Of a stretch of DNA of 64,000 nt, positions 42,802 through 53,571 are shown piece by piece. Under the pieces are notes generated by a model. The model was not told the DNA's origin. It worked only from the letters and a program-made list of their open reading frames with translations, and searched no databases. How positions within the stretch are numbered: position 1 is the stretch's first letter; the number at the start of each line of letters is the position of its first letter. Location of the stretch: the NCBI RefSeq assembly GCF_002019855.1, contig NZ_CM007717.1:2291198-2355197 (forward strand), read 5' to 3'. Made by a program: the position numbers and the translations under genes. Source of the stretch: Streptomyces antibioticus (GTDB lineage: Bacteria > Actinomycetota > Actinomycetes > Streptomycetales > Streptomycetaceae).

Positions 42802-44550
42802 TTACGAGGCGCTGGGCTCGGGGCTCGGAGTCGGCGAGGGGTCCTGCGACTCGCCCGGGTCCGGGGTCGGTGTCGTGGGCTCCGGGGCGGTGACGGTGAG
42901 GTCGAGCGTGAGGGTGGCGCCACCTGCGGTGGTGATGCGCAGCAGGTAGGTGCCGGCGGTGTCGTCCGCGTAGAGCTTGGGCAGCTTCAGCAGGCCGTCG
43001 GCGTCGGTGGTGAGCGTCCAGGTGCGGACCGGGTTGCCGTCGGCGTCCTTGAAGTACGGGCCCTTGTCGTTGGTGGTGGGCTCGTCGGCCGAGGTGATCA
43101 GGGTGGCGGTGGCGGCGACCTTGTCCGCGGCGGCGCCCCGGTAGGTGGCCTTCAGCTCGATCTCTTCGGCGAACTCGCCGCCCGCCTCGCAGGTCAGGTC
43201 CGTGGTGGCGGCGCGGGTGAGGGTGTCGGCGGCGCGCTCGGTGACGGTGGCCCGGTAGGTGAGGGCGGTGACCGTGCGGCCCACGACGGTGGCGCGGACG
43301 GTGAAGGTGCCGGTCTTCTCGCCTGCCTTGAGCGCGGGCGCGGACGCGACGCCCTTGCTGTCGGTGACGACGGTGGCGACGCTCTCGCCGCCGGCGAAGG
43401 TGGCGTCGGTGTCGCCGGTGATGGTGAAGCGGACCCTGACCTTGGCGACGGCCTTCCCGGCCGCTGTCTCGGTGCGGGTGCCGATCCGGGTGGTGAACGC
43501 GTCGCCCGCCATGGCGGTGAGCGTGGCCGTGCCCGCGTCCTCCAGGTGGTGGACGGTGTCGGTGGGCGTCGCGGGCGGCTTCGGGGTGACCGGCGGGGTG
43601 CTCGGCTCGGCCGGCGTGCCGGGCTTGTTCGGCTTGTTCGGCTTGCCGGGTGTGCCGGGCTTGTGCGGGGCCGCCGGGGTGGCCGGGGTGCGGGGTGTGG
43701 TGCCGCCGTCGTCGTCGCTGCGGTTGGACGGCACGGAACCGGTGCCGTCCGGGATCTCGTGGCTGCCCTTGCGGTAGTACTCCAGCCACGAGATGACGGT
43801 GTTGTAGTAGTCCGTCGAGTTGTTGTAGCTGAGGATGGCGCTGCGCAGCCCGGACGAGGTGGACATGTCCCAGCTGTAGCGGCACAGGTAGTGGCCGGCG
43901 GCAAGCGCGGCGTCGTAGATGTTGTTGGGGTCCTTGCGGCCGTCGGCGTTGCCGTCGCGGCCCGCCCACTCCCAGGTGGAGGGGATGAACTGCATGGGGC
44001 CGACGGCGCGGTCGTAGGTGCTGTCGCCGTCGTAGGCGCCGTTGTCGGTGTCGCTGATGTTCGCGAAGCCGACGCCGTTGAGGACCGGGCCGAGGATCGG
44101 GGCGAAGGTGGTGCCGTCGGCGGAGACGCGGCCGCCGCGGGCCTGGCCGGACTCCACCTTGCCGATGGCGGCGAGGAGTTGCCAGGGCAGGTTGCAGCCG
44201 GGCTTGGACTGCGCCAGCTTCGCCTCGGCCTTCTTGTAGGCGTCGAGGACGGTCGCGGGGATGCCGGCCTCGGCGCTGCCGGTGCCGGCCGGCGTGGTGC
44301 CGGTGCTCGCGCTCGGGGCGGGGTTCGGGCTGTTGAGGGGCGGCAGGTCCGTGTAGTACGGCGAGTTGCCGGTCGCGCCGTCGCCGGTGGCGGGGTCGGC
44401 GGCCGGGGCGTCGGTGGTGGTCTGTCTGCCCGCGCTGTCGGCCGTGACGTCCGGTGCCTGGGACGCGGCGAGTGCCGCGACGGCCAGGGCTGCCACGGTG
44501 GTGTTGACCGCCCCCTTGCGCAGCCTGCTGCCGAAATACGCCGACGACAT
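42802..44550 (-). CDS. secreted lytic transglycosylase with Pro-rich linker and Ig-like domains
   Basis: A 582-residue exported protein. The N-terminal signal/anchor is KGAVNTTVAALAVAALAAS. The transglycosylase domain (about 95-275) has catalytic Glu133 in AAIGKVESGQARGG, then DRAVGPMQFIPSTWEWAG and NIYDAALAAGHYLCRY, typical of MltB/SLT-like enzymes that cleave peptidoglycan to anhydro products. A Pro/Lys/Asn linker (about 305-350) leads to two or three Ig-like beta domains (about 355-560) and a Pro/Ser/Glu C-terminus. ATG 44550 follows GGGAGGGG. The Ig-like part may bind cell wall or surface partners. Confidence 0.9.
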   Translation of the reverse strand: MSSAYFGSRLRKGAVNTTVAALAVAALAASQAPDVTADSAGRQTTTDAPAADPATGDGATGNSPYYTDLPPLNSPNPAPSASTGTTPAGTGSAEAGIPATVLDAYKKAEAKLAQSKPGCNLPWQLLAAIGKVESGQARGGRVSADGTTFAPILGPVLNGVGFANISDTDNGAYDGDSTYDRAVGPMQFIPSTWEWAGRDGNADGRKDPNNIYDAALAAGHYLCRYSWDMSTSSGLRSAILSYNNSTDYYNTVISWLEYYRKGSHEIPDGTGSVPSNRSDDDGGTTPRTPATPAAPHKPGTPGKPNKPNKPGTPAEPSTPPVTPKPPATPTDTVHHLEDAGTATLTAMAGDAFTTRIGTRTETAAGKAVAKVRVRFTITGDTDATFAGGESVATVVTDSKGVASAPALKAGEKTGTFTVRATVVGRTVTALTYRATVTERAADTLTRAATTDLTCEAGGEFAEEIELKATYRGAAADKVAATATLITSADEPTTNDKGPYFKDADGNPVRTWTLTTDADGLLKLPKLYADDTAGTYLLRITTAGGATLTLDLTVTAPEPTTPTPDPGESQDPSPTPSPEPSAS

Positions 44551-44794
44551 GAAGTGAACCCCTCCCGTGGGACGCCCGGCGCCCCTGCCGCTGTAGCTTT
44601 CTGCTGTTGTGACGATCAGCCCGCCTCGTGGGTTGCGTCCGGCGGCGTGTCGCACGGCAACCCAGGCGACCCTACGGCAACTTCTTTTGCCCCGGCACCC
44701 GTTCGGGTTCCGATTTCACGGAACCGCCCCACGCCCGCGCCGCGTCGTGATCAAGGGACCGACCGGTCCGCCGACCCTCGCCCCGGGAGCCGTG

Positions 44795-45658
44795 GTGCCG
44801 TTCACCCTCAGTCATGCGGCGGCCGTGCTGCCCGCCGTGCGCACCGACGGGACCGGCCGCGGCCGGCTGGTGCCGGCCGTTCTCGTGGCGGGCAGCTTCG
44901 CGCCCGATCTGACCTACTACGCGGCGAGCGTCCTGGACGACGCGATGCGGTTCGGTGACGTCACGCACTCCTTCGCGGGTGTGTTCACCGTCGACGTGCT
45001 CCTCGCCGTGGCTCTGGTGGGGCTCTGGCTGCTGGTGCGGGAGCCCTTGGTGGCGCTGCTGCCGCGCGCCCGCCAGGGCAGGACGGCCGCGCTGACCGGC
45101 TGCGGGCGGCCCCGCGCGCGGGTGCGGCCTTCGACGGCCCTGTGGTGGTACGTCTCCGCCGTGCTCGGCGCGCTGACGCATGTGGTGTGGGACGCCTTCA
45201 CCCACCTCGACCGCTGGGGCATGCGGCTGTTCCCGGTCCTCGGCGAGACGATCGCGGGCTCGCCGCTGTACTGGTACCTCCAGTACGGCGGTTCGGCGGT
45301 GGCGGCGGTCGTGATCGCCGTGTTCCTCACGCGCGCGGTGCGCGGCACGCCGGACGGGCCGCCGGACGGGGTCCCCGCGCTGTCGGTACGGGACCGGTGG
45401 TGGGCCGCGGCCGTCATCGGCGGCTGTGCGCTGGTCGGGGCGGTGCGGCGGGTGACGCGCTGGTGGGAGTACTGGGGGCAGCGGGAGGCCAAGCCGTGGG
45501 AGGTGATCCCGACGGTGTGCTTCGGGGCGGGCGCGGGACTGCTGCTGGGCGTGCTGCTGTACGCCGTCGGTGTGCGGCTGTGGCGTCCGGCCGCCCGGAC
45601 CGGCGTCGCCGCCGGGCGGCCGGTGGAGGTCACGGCCGGTGAGCGGGGCGGTCCGTAA
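44795..45658 (+). CDS. DUF4184 membrane protein
   Basis: A 287-residue DUF4184 protein. It starts with the family signature VPFTLSHAAAVLP, followed by PAVLVAGSFAPDLTYYAA, the conserved GDVTHSFAGVFTVDVLLAV and LTHVVWDAFTHLDRWG. About seven helices. The conserved His/Asp residues resemble membrane metal-dependent hydrolases (YdjM-like), but no activity is proven. GTG 44795 has GGGAG five bases upstream; earlier in-frame starts are unsupported. The 3' end overlaps the next opposite-strand gene by 29 bases if that gene is real. Confidence 0.85.
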   Translation: MPFTLSHAAAVLPAVRTDGTGRGRLVPAVLVAGSFAPDLTYYAASVLDDAMRFGDVTHSFAGVFTVDVLLAVALVGLWLLVREPLVALLPRARQGRTAALTGCGRPRARVRPSTALWWYVSAVLGALTHVVWDAFTHLDRWGMRLFPVLGETIAGSPLYWYLQYGGSAVAAVVIAVFLTRAVRGTPDGPPDGVPALSVRDRWWAAAVIGGCALVGAVRRVTRWWEYWGQREAKPWEVIPTVCFGAGAGLLLGVLLYAVGVRLWRPAARTGVAAGRPVEVTAGERGGP

Positions 45659-46043
45659 CGGGCGGCACCGGCAGAGGCATCGGTACGACGAAGACACGGA
45701 TCCGGCGTGTCCGACGGCGCCGCCGGCCCCGGCGGAGCACGCCGAGAGCGAGGTCCGCGCGGCCCCGAGCCGTCTCGAACCCGAGCCGGGAGACGCGACG
45801 GACGAGACGTCCCAGGCGTCCGACGGGTGCGAGAAGGCCGACCCCCCGGTCCCGGAGCCGCACCAAGGCGCCGCACAGGACCGTACCGGGCGTCCTGGGG
45901 ACACGGGGCGTGGCAGCGCCGGGCGCGAGAGCGGACAGCGGACGCCACACCGGAGCCGAGTCCGCGTCGAGATACGAATCGGTGACCGCCGTGGCGTGAA
46001 CGCGTGCGTGTGCCGTCCGGCGGTGAAGCATGCGTATACCCAT
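45630..46043 (-). CDS. possible hypothetical protein, 137 residues
   Basis: ATG 46043 follows a strong GGGAGG and reads MGIRMLHRRTAHARVHATAV then TDSYLDADSAPVWRPLSALAPG. The first 30 residues look like a genuine N-terminus; the rest is Arg/Val/Leu-rich. The reading is uncertain because GC-rich shadow frames can look like this, but the ribosome site and the lack of any other gene in 45.66-46.46 kb support it. No function can be given. Confidence 0.45.
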   Translation of the reverse strand: MGIRMLHRRTAHARVHATAVTDSYLDADSAPVWRPLSALAPGAATPRVPRTPGTVLCGALVRLRDRGVGLLAPVGRLGRLVRRVSRLGFETARGRADLALGVLRRGRRRRRTRRIRVFVVPMPLPVPPVTDRPAHRP

Positions 46044-46109
46044 GCGGGCATCCTCCCGGCCCCGCCCCCCGAACGACGGATCAGCGGGGCCACGCGAGTG
46101 AGACGGGGG

Positions 46110-46436
46110 CGGCGGAGACCGGATCGCCCCGGTCCGGGGCCCGAGCCGGCGCTGGGGCCGGGACCCCACCCGAACCCGAGGCCGGGGGCAACGACCCGAT
46201 CGCCCCAGGCCGGGGGCCGAAGCCCCACCTGAGGCCCGAAGCCACCGCGGCCCGAGGCCCGGGGCCGGAGCCCCGATCCGGACCAGAGGCCCGGGAGCCG
46301 CTCCGGGCCCGAGGCCGGGGGTCGGGCCGGGGCCCGAACGGGGCCAGGGGCCGCCCGGGGCCGGGGCCCGACCGGAGCCGAGGGCGGACGGAGCCGGGGC
46401 CCGACCGGGGCCGGGGGCCGGGAAGGCCCCCGTACT
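46110..46436. repeat. GC-rich simple-repeat tract downstream of polA
   Basis: About 330 bases made almost only of permutations of GGGGCCGG, GGGCCCGA and GAGGCCGG with interspersed CCCCGATC/ACC. Many overlapping inverted repeats are possible. It separates polA from the putative 137-residue gene and holds no credible gene. It may terminate transcription from the polA side or be a slippage-grown tract. Confidence 0.7.
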
Positions 46437-46457
46437 CTGCCGCCTAACCGCCGGAGG

Positions 46458-49184
46458 CTAGTGCGCTGCCGATTCCCAGTCCGGGCCCGCGCCCACCGAG
46501 ACGTCCAGTGGGGCCCTCAGGTGGACCGCGTCGGACATTTCGCGGCGGAGGAGTTCCTCCACCGTCTCGCGCTCGCCGGGGGCGATCTCCAGCACGATTT
46601 CGTCGTGCACCTGGAGCAGCATCCGGGAGCGCAGGTCGGCGGCGCGCAGCGCGCTGTCCACCTTGAGCATGGCGATCTTGACGATGTCCGCCGCCGTGCC
46701 CTGGATCGGTGCGTTGAGGGCCATGCGCTCGGCGGCCTCGCGGCGCTGGCGGTTGTCGCTGTTGAGGTCGGGGAGGTAGCGGCGGCGGCCGAAGAGCGTC
46801 GCCGTGTAGCCCGTCGCCCGCGCCTCGTCCACCGCGCGCCGCAGATAGTCGCGGACGCCGCCGAAGCGCTCGAAGTAGGCGTCCATCAAGGCGCGCGCCT
46901 CGCCCGCGTCGATGTTGAGCTGCTGGGACAGACCGAACGCGGACAGACCGTACGCCAGGCCGTAGGACATGGCCTTGATCTTGCGGCGCATCTCGGCGTC
47001 CACGGCGGCCGGTTCGACGCCGAAGACCTGCGCGGCGGCCGTGGTGTGCAGGTCCTCGCCGGAGGTGAACGCCCGGATCAGGCCCTCGTCCTCGGAGAGG
47101 TGCGCCATCACACGCAGTTCGATCTGGCTGTAGTCGGCGGTCAGCAGGGACTCGAAGCCCTCGCCGACGACGAAGCCGCGGCGGATCGCCCGGCCCTCGT
47201 CGGTGCGGACCGGGATGTTCTGGAGGTTGGGGTCCGTGGACGACAGCCGGCCGGTCGCGGCGACCGTCTGGTTGAAGGTGGTGTGGATCCGGCCGTCGGC
47301 GGCGATCGTCTTGATCAGGCCCTCGACGGTGACGCGGAGCTTGGCCTGCTCCCGGTGCCGGAGCATGATCACCGGCAGTTCGTTGTCCGTCTGGCCGGCC
47401 AGCCAGGCGAGCGCGTCGGCGTCGGTGGTGTAGCCGGTCTTCGTCTTCTTGGTCTTCGGCAGCCCCAGCTCACCGAAAAGGACCTCCTGGAGCTGCTTGG
47501 GCGAGCCCAGGTTGAACTCGTGCCCGGCCGCCGCGTGCGCCTCCTTCACGGCCTGCTGGACCGCACCGGCGAACATCTGCTCCATGGCCTCCAGATGGGC
47601 GCGGTCGGCCGCGATGCCGTGCCGCTCCATGCGGGCCAGGAGTGCGGAGGTGGGCAGCTCCACGTCCCGCAGCAGGTCCGTGGCGCCGACCTCCTCCAGC
47701 CGCTCCCGGAACGCCTCGCCGAGGTCGAGGATCGCGCGGGCCTGCACCATCAGGGCGTCGGCCTCGGCGCCGTCGTCCGCGCCGAAGGCGAGCTGGCCGT
47801 CGGCCGTGGCGGCGGGGGCCAGCTCACGGTGCAGATACTCCAGGGACAGCGCGTCCAGGTCGAAGGAGCGGCGGCCCGGCTTGACCAGGTAGGCCGCGAG
47901 CGCGGTGTCCATGGCGACACCGGCGACGGACCAGCCGTGCTCGGCGAACACGCGCATGGCGCCCTTGGCGTCGTGCAGCACCTTGGGGCGGTCCTCGGCG
48001 GCCAGCCACGCCGCCCAGGTGTTCTCGTCGGACTCGTCCAGCTCGGCGGGGTCGAACCAGGCGGCCGCGCCGTCCGCGGCGGCGAGCGCGACCTCGGCGA
48101 CCGAGCCGCTGCCCAGCGCCCAGGTGTCGACCGTGGTCACGCCGAGCGTGCCGGTGCCGTGCTCGGTGAGCCACGCGGTCAGCTCGCCGGTGCCCAGGAC
48201 CGTGCCGTCCACCGCGACACCGCCGGTGACGGGCGGGGCCGCCTCGGCCTCCTCGGCGCCGGGGTCGACGGCGAGGAGCCGCTCGCGCAGCGAGGGGTTC
48301 CTGATCTCCAGGGTGTCCAGGACCATCGCGACGGCCGTGCGGTCGTACGGGGCGCGCTCCAGGTCGGGGACGGCCTTGGGCAGCTCGACCGTGCGGACCA
48401 TCTCGGTGAGGCGGCGGTTGAGCTTGACGGCCTCCAGGTGGTCGCGGAGATTCTGGCCGGCCTTGCCCTTGACCTCCTCGACGCGCTCGACCAGCTCCGC
48501 GAACGAACCGAACTGGTTGATCCACTTCGCGGCCGTCTTCTCACCGACGCCCGGAATGCCCGGGAGGTTGTCGGACGGGTCGCCGCGCAGCGCCGCGAAG
48601 TCGGGGTACTGGGCAGGCGTCAACCCGTACTTCTCGAAGACCTTCTCCGGGGTGAACCGGGTCAGCTCCGAGACGCCCTTCGTCGGATAGAGCACGGTGG
48701 TGTGCTCGGACACGAGCTGGAACGAGTCGCGGTCGCCGGTGACGATCAGCACCTCGAAGCCCTCGGCCTCGGCCTGGGTGGCGAGCGTGGCGATGACGTC
48801 GTCGGCCTCGAAGCCGTCGACCGCGAACCGCGAGACGTGCATCGCGTCGAGCAGCTCGCCAATCAGCTCGACCTGGCCCTTGAACTCGTCGGGGGTCTTG
48901 GAGCGGTTCGCCTTGTACTCGGTGAACTCCTCCGAGCGCCAGGTCTTGCGGGAGACGTCGAAGGCCACCGCGAAGTGCGTGGGCGCCTCGTCACGCAAGG
49001 TGTTGGCGAGCATCGACGCGAAGCCGTAGATCGCGTTCGTCGGCTGGCCCGTCGCGGTGGTGAAGTTCTCCGCGGGCAGCGCGAAGAACGCGCGGTAGGC
49101 CAGCGAGTGCCCGTCCATGAGCATCAGGCGTGGGCGGCTGCCGCCGGTGGGGGTGTCGGTCTTCTTCGCTGCTGTCTCTGCCAC
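46458..49184 (-). CDS. polA: DNA polymerase I
   Basis: A 908-residue polymerase for Okazaki processing and repair. Residues about 20-310 form the 5' nuclease (MLMDGHSLAYRAFFALP, FEADDVIATLA, GVGEKTAAKWI). The middle 3'-5' exonuclease-like domain lacks the DxE metal site: where Klenow has FDTET this protein has GVTTVDTWAL, so proofreading is probably lost, as in mycobacteria. The polymerase domain has motif A DYSQIELRVMAHLS, motif B RRKIKAMSYGLAYGLSAFG and motif C LLQVHDEIVLE. GTG 49184 (VAETAAKKTDTP) follows GGGGGC. The frame remains open far upstream but unsupported. Confidence 0.97.
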   Translation of the reverse strand: MAETAAKKTDTPTGGSRPRLMLMDGHSLAYRAFFALPAENFTTATGQPTNAIYGFASMLANTLRDEAPTHFAVAFDVSRKTWRSEEFTEYKANRSKTPDEFKGQVELIGELLDAMHVSRFAVDGFEADDVIATLATQAEAEGFEVLIVTGDRDSFQLVSEHTTVLYPTKGVSELTRFTPEKVFEKYGLTPAQYPDFAALRGDPSDNLPGIPGVGEKTAAKWINQFGSFAELVERVEEVKGKAGQNLRDHLEAVKLNRRLTEMVRTVELPKAVPDLERAPYDRTAVAMVLDTLEIRNPSLRERLLAVDPGAEEAEAAPPVTGGVAVDGTVLGTGELTAWLTEHGTGTLGVTTVDTWALGSGSVAEVALAAADGAAAWFDPAELDESDENTWAAWLAAEDRPKVLHDAKGAMRVFAEHGWSVAGVAMDTALAAYLVKPGRRSFDLDALSLEYLHRELAPAATADGQLAFGADDGAEADALMVQARAILDLGEAFRERLEEVGATDLLRDVELPTSALLARMERHGIAADRAHLEAMEQMFAGAVQQAVKEAHAAAGHEFNLGSPKQLQEVLFGELGLPKTKKTKTGYTTDADALAWLAGQTDNELPVIMLRHREQAKLRVTVEGLIKTIAADGRIHTTFNQTVAATGRLSSTDPNLQNIPVRTDEGRAIRRGFVVGEGFESLLTADYSQIELRVMAHLSEDEGLIRAFTSGEDLHTTAAAQVFGVEPAAVDAEMRRKIKAMSYGLAYGLSAFGLSQQLNIDAGEARALMDAYFERFGGVRDYLRRAVDEARATGYTATLFGRRRYLPDLNSDNRQRREAAERMALNAPIQGTAADIVKIAMLKVDSALRAADLRSRMLLQVHDEIVLEIAPGERETVEELLRREMSDAVHLRAPLDVSVGAGPDWESAAH

Positions 49185-49353
49185 GCCCCCGATCCTGCCA
49201 CGCCCCACTGACAGTCGGCCCCGCCGACCACCGGACGGAGGCGATGTCCGTGACCCGTGCGAGGATCGAAGACGCAGACGGGCAGAGGCAGACAGAACAC
49301 GGACGCGAGCGCTTGCGTGGGCGCGGCGACGGCTGGTCGAAGGAGAGCGCGCG

Positions 49354-51633
<2,280 letters not shown>

Positions 51634-51683
51634 GCGTTTGCTCAGTGACGGCAGGACATGATCGACGAACGGAGCCGGGCCCC

Positions 51684-52175
51684 ATGGGCGAGCAGCAGCA
51701 CGTGAAGTTCCCGCAGGAGGTCCTCGACGAGTACACCGCCCTCGGTGTCGACCTGGTGGCCCTGTTCTCCGCGGGCCACCTCGGCAACCGGATGGGCGTA
51801 CAGATCGTCGAGGCCGCCGCGGACCGGGTGGTCGGCACCATGCCGGTCGAGGGCAACACCCAGCCCTACGGCCTGCTGCACGGCGGCGCGTCCGCGGTGC
51901 TCGCCGAGACCCTCGGCTCGGTCGGCGCGATGCTGCACGGCGGCACCTCCAAGATCGCCGTCGGTGTCGACCTCAACTGCACCCACCACCGGGGCATCCG
52001 CTCCGGCCTGGTCACCGGGGTCGCCACGCCCGTGCACCGGGGGCGGACCACGGCGACGTACGAGATCGTGATCAGCGACGAGCAGGACCGCCGGGTGTGC
52101 ACCGCCCGGCTGACCTGTCTGCTGCGGGACCTGAAGGCGGACGACGCGGCCCCGGCGGGCGGCACGGCCGGCTGA
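51684..52175 (+). CDS. PaaI-family hotdog thioesterase
   Basis: A 163-residue single hotdog domain: GNRMGVQIVEAAADRVVGTMPVEGNTQPYGLLHGGASAVLAETLGS contains the HGG motif and the catalytic Glu/Asp position, and VDLNCTHHRGIRSGLVTGVATPVHRGRTT completes the fold. These enzymes hydrolyse acyl-CoA thioesters such as phenylacetyl-CoA or menaquinone intermediates. ATG 51684 follows GGAG. It is 50 bases after the YdeP gene, probably co-transcribed. Confidence 0.92.
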   Translation: MGEQQHVKFPQEVLDEYTALGVDLVALFSAGHLGNRMGVQIVEAAADRVVGTMPVEGNTQPYGLLHGGASAVLAETLGSVGAMLHGGTSKIAVGVDLNCTHHRGIRSGLVTGVATPVHRGRTTATYEIVISDEQDRRVCTARLTCLLRDLKADDAAPAGGTAG

Positions 52176-52234
52176 ACCGCGAAGACCCCGGCGGGGCCGT
52201 TGCTCCGCACCGCCCGGCGGCCTAGCGTCGGAGC

Positions 52235-52675
52235 ATGACCACGGGAGGGGCCGGGCGGGCGGGGACAGCGCGTGACGGAGCGGGCCGGACGGCCGCGGCG
52301 GCGTCCGTGGCGGCCGTCCTGGCGGCAGGACTGCTGTCCGGCTGCGCCGCCCCCGCCCCCGCCTCCCCCTCCTCGTCCTCATCCTCCCCCTCCGCCCAGA
52401 ACTCCCCCTCCCCCACCCCACCGGAGGCGCTGTGCACCCGCCTGGTCGTCCACTGGGCGCGCGAGATCCTCGGCAGCGGCACGTACGGCGACTACCAGTC
52501 GATGGGGCTGTCCAACGGGCAGTACGAGATCCTGCGCTCGGTCGTGGACGAGGCGCGGGTGGAGCACAAGCGCCGAGAAGCCGACGCGGCCGACGAGTTG
52601 ATCCGCCGCGAGGCCCGCACGGGCTGTGCCGCGTGGTACCGCTCGGGCGGCCCCGGCGCGGGGGCCTGGCGGTGA
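52235..52675 (+). CDS. putative lipoprotein
   Basis: A 146-residue protein with a signal peptide ending in the lipobox LLSGC (Cys37), followed by a Ser/Pro-rich stalk (PASPSSSSSSPSAQNSPSPTPPEA) and a small domain with Cys in ALCTRLVVHW and RTGCAAWY that may form a disulfide. No family is recognised. GTGA overlap with the next gene indicates coupling. Confidence 0.82.
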   Translation: MTTGGAGRAGTARDGAGRTAAAASVAAVLAAGLLSGCAAPAPASPSSSSSSPSAQNSPSPTPPEALCTRLVVHWAREILGSGTYGDYQSMGLSNGQYEILRSVVDEARVEHKRREADAADELIRREARTGCAAWYRSGGPGAGAWR

Positions 52676-53283
52676 GCGGTATCGGCCCGGTCGAGCCCGG
52701 GGAAGGCACCACCCGCGCGCGGGACACCCACAACGACCCGGCACCCGAGCGCACTTCACGTCTCGCCCGCTTCTACGGCGCCCACCGCCGTCCCCTCCTC
52801 GCCGGCGCGGCCGCGGCCGTCGTCCTCGCGGGCGGCTGTCTCTACGCGACCCGGCCGCACGCTCCCCAACAGGCGGCGCCCGTACCGCCGTTCCCCTCGC
52901 AGGTCGTGGACGTCACCTATCTCGGCGGGCATTCCGTGCCGCCCGGGACCCGGCCCCGGACGTTCGCTTTCGACGTGCTGATCGGCGTGGAATCCGGACC
53001 CCCGGTCACCGTCACCCGGGTTTCCCAGCCCTATGCCGCGCTTTCGCTCACCTCGGCGCCGCGGACGCCGTTCCGGACGGAGTCCGGTTCCGCCCGCACG
53101 ATCGTGATCACACTGCACGTCACGGAATGCGGAAATGTGCCGGAGAACGCCGGACTGCCTTTCCTGGACGTAACTCTACGTAATGCGCGCGCAATACAGG
53201 TTCACAGTTTCATCCTGGGCCGACGCTATGCGCAGGACCTCTCCCAGGCCCTACAAGTCGCCTGTAGCAACGATTCCGCGTAA
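52672..53283 (+). CDS. single-pass extracytoplasmic protein coupled to the lipoprotein
   Basis: GTG 52672 overlaps the preceding stop (GTGA). The 203-residue product has a polar 40-residue N-terminus, one helix (RPLLAGAAAAVVLAGGCLYA) and an extracytoplasmic beta-rich domain (VVDVTYLGGHSVPPGTRPRTFAFDVLIGVESGPPVTVTRVSQPYAALSLTS ... IVITLHVTECGNVPENAGLPFLDVTL). Two Cys (in TECG and QVACS) may pair. The 3' part is less GC-biased than its surroundings. Function unknown; likely works with the lipoprotein at the cell surface. Confidence 0.82.
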   Translation: MSGIGPVEPGEGTTRARDTHNDPAPERTSRLARFYGAHRRPLLAGAAAAVVLAGGCLYATRPHAPQQAAPVPPFPSQVVDVTYLGGHSVPPGTRPRTFAFDVLIGVESGPPVTVTRVSQPYAALSLTSAPRTPFRTESGSARTIVITLHVTECGNVPENAGLPFLDVTLRNARAIQVHSFILGRRYAQDLSQALQVACSNDSA

Positions 53284-53571
53284 TCACCAAAACCACCGAG
53301 ACACCTGAACTCCCCGGTGGGCGTCCTGGGCGTTCTCACTATGTGGACAGGGCGAATCGGCCTGAAATTCGCTGTTCCACCCGCCAAGTACCGCTCTGCA
53401 TTACCTCGTGTCATAACAAGAGCGTCACAGCCTTGGTCAGACCCTCCTCCGTCTTCCCTTCACCCGCTTAGAGTCACGCCCAGTCACCGCACGGCTGAAA
53501 TACCTCTTCGGCCACAGCGCTCGACTCGGGCTCTTCCAGGGGGGAGGGCCGCCCAGGGAAAGGACTGGAAC
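53284..53571 (+). other. 288-base control region of the liv operon
   Basis: A relatively A/T-rich stretch upstream of livK. The in-frame extension of livK back to 53317 is not protein-like. It contains TTGGTC near 53431 and TTAGAGTC near 53468 but not at promoter spacing, so I cannot point to a firm promoter. An Lrp- or stringent-type control would be expected here from family knowledge. Confidence 0.4.

Noticed and set aside
44551..44794. A ydaO/c-di-AMP riboswitch before the transglycosylase gene
   Set aside because: Such elements are known upstream of wall hydrolases in actinobacteria, but I could not recognise the conserved core in this 244-base gap.
45570..46232. A plus-strand frame of 220 codons after the DUF4184 gene
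   Set aside because: No ribosome site, Arg/Pro/Gly-rich and running into the simple-repeat tract.
46461..49211. A 916-codon plus-strand open frame opposite polA
   Set aside because: No domain-like sequence; polA on the other strand is unambiguous.
53317..53571. An upstream extension of livK
   Set aside because: The lipoprotein signal peptide begins at GTG 53572; the extension is not protein-like.
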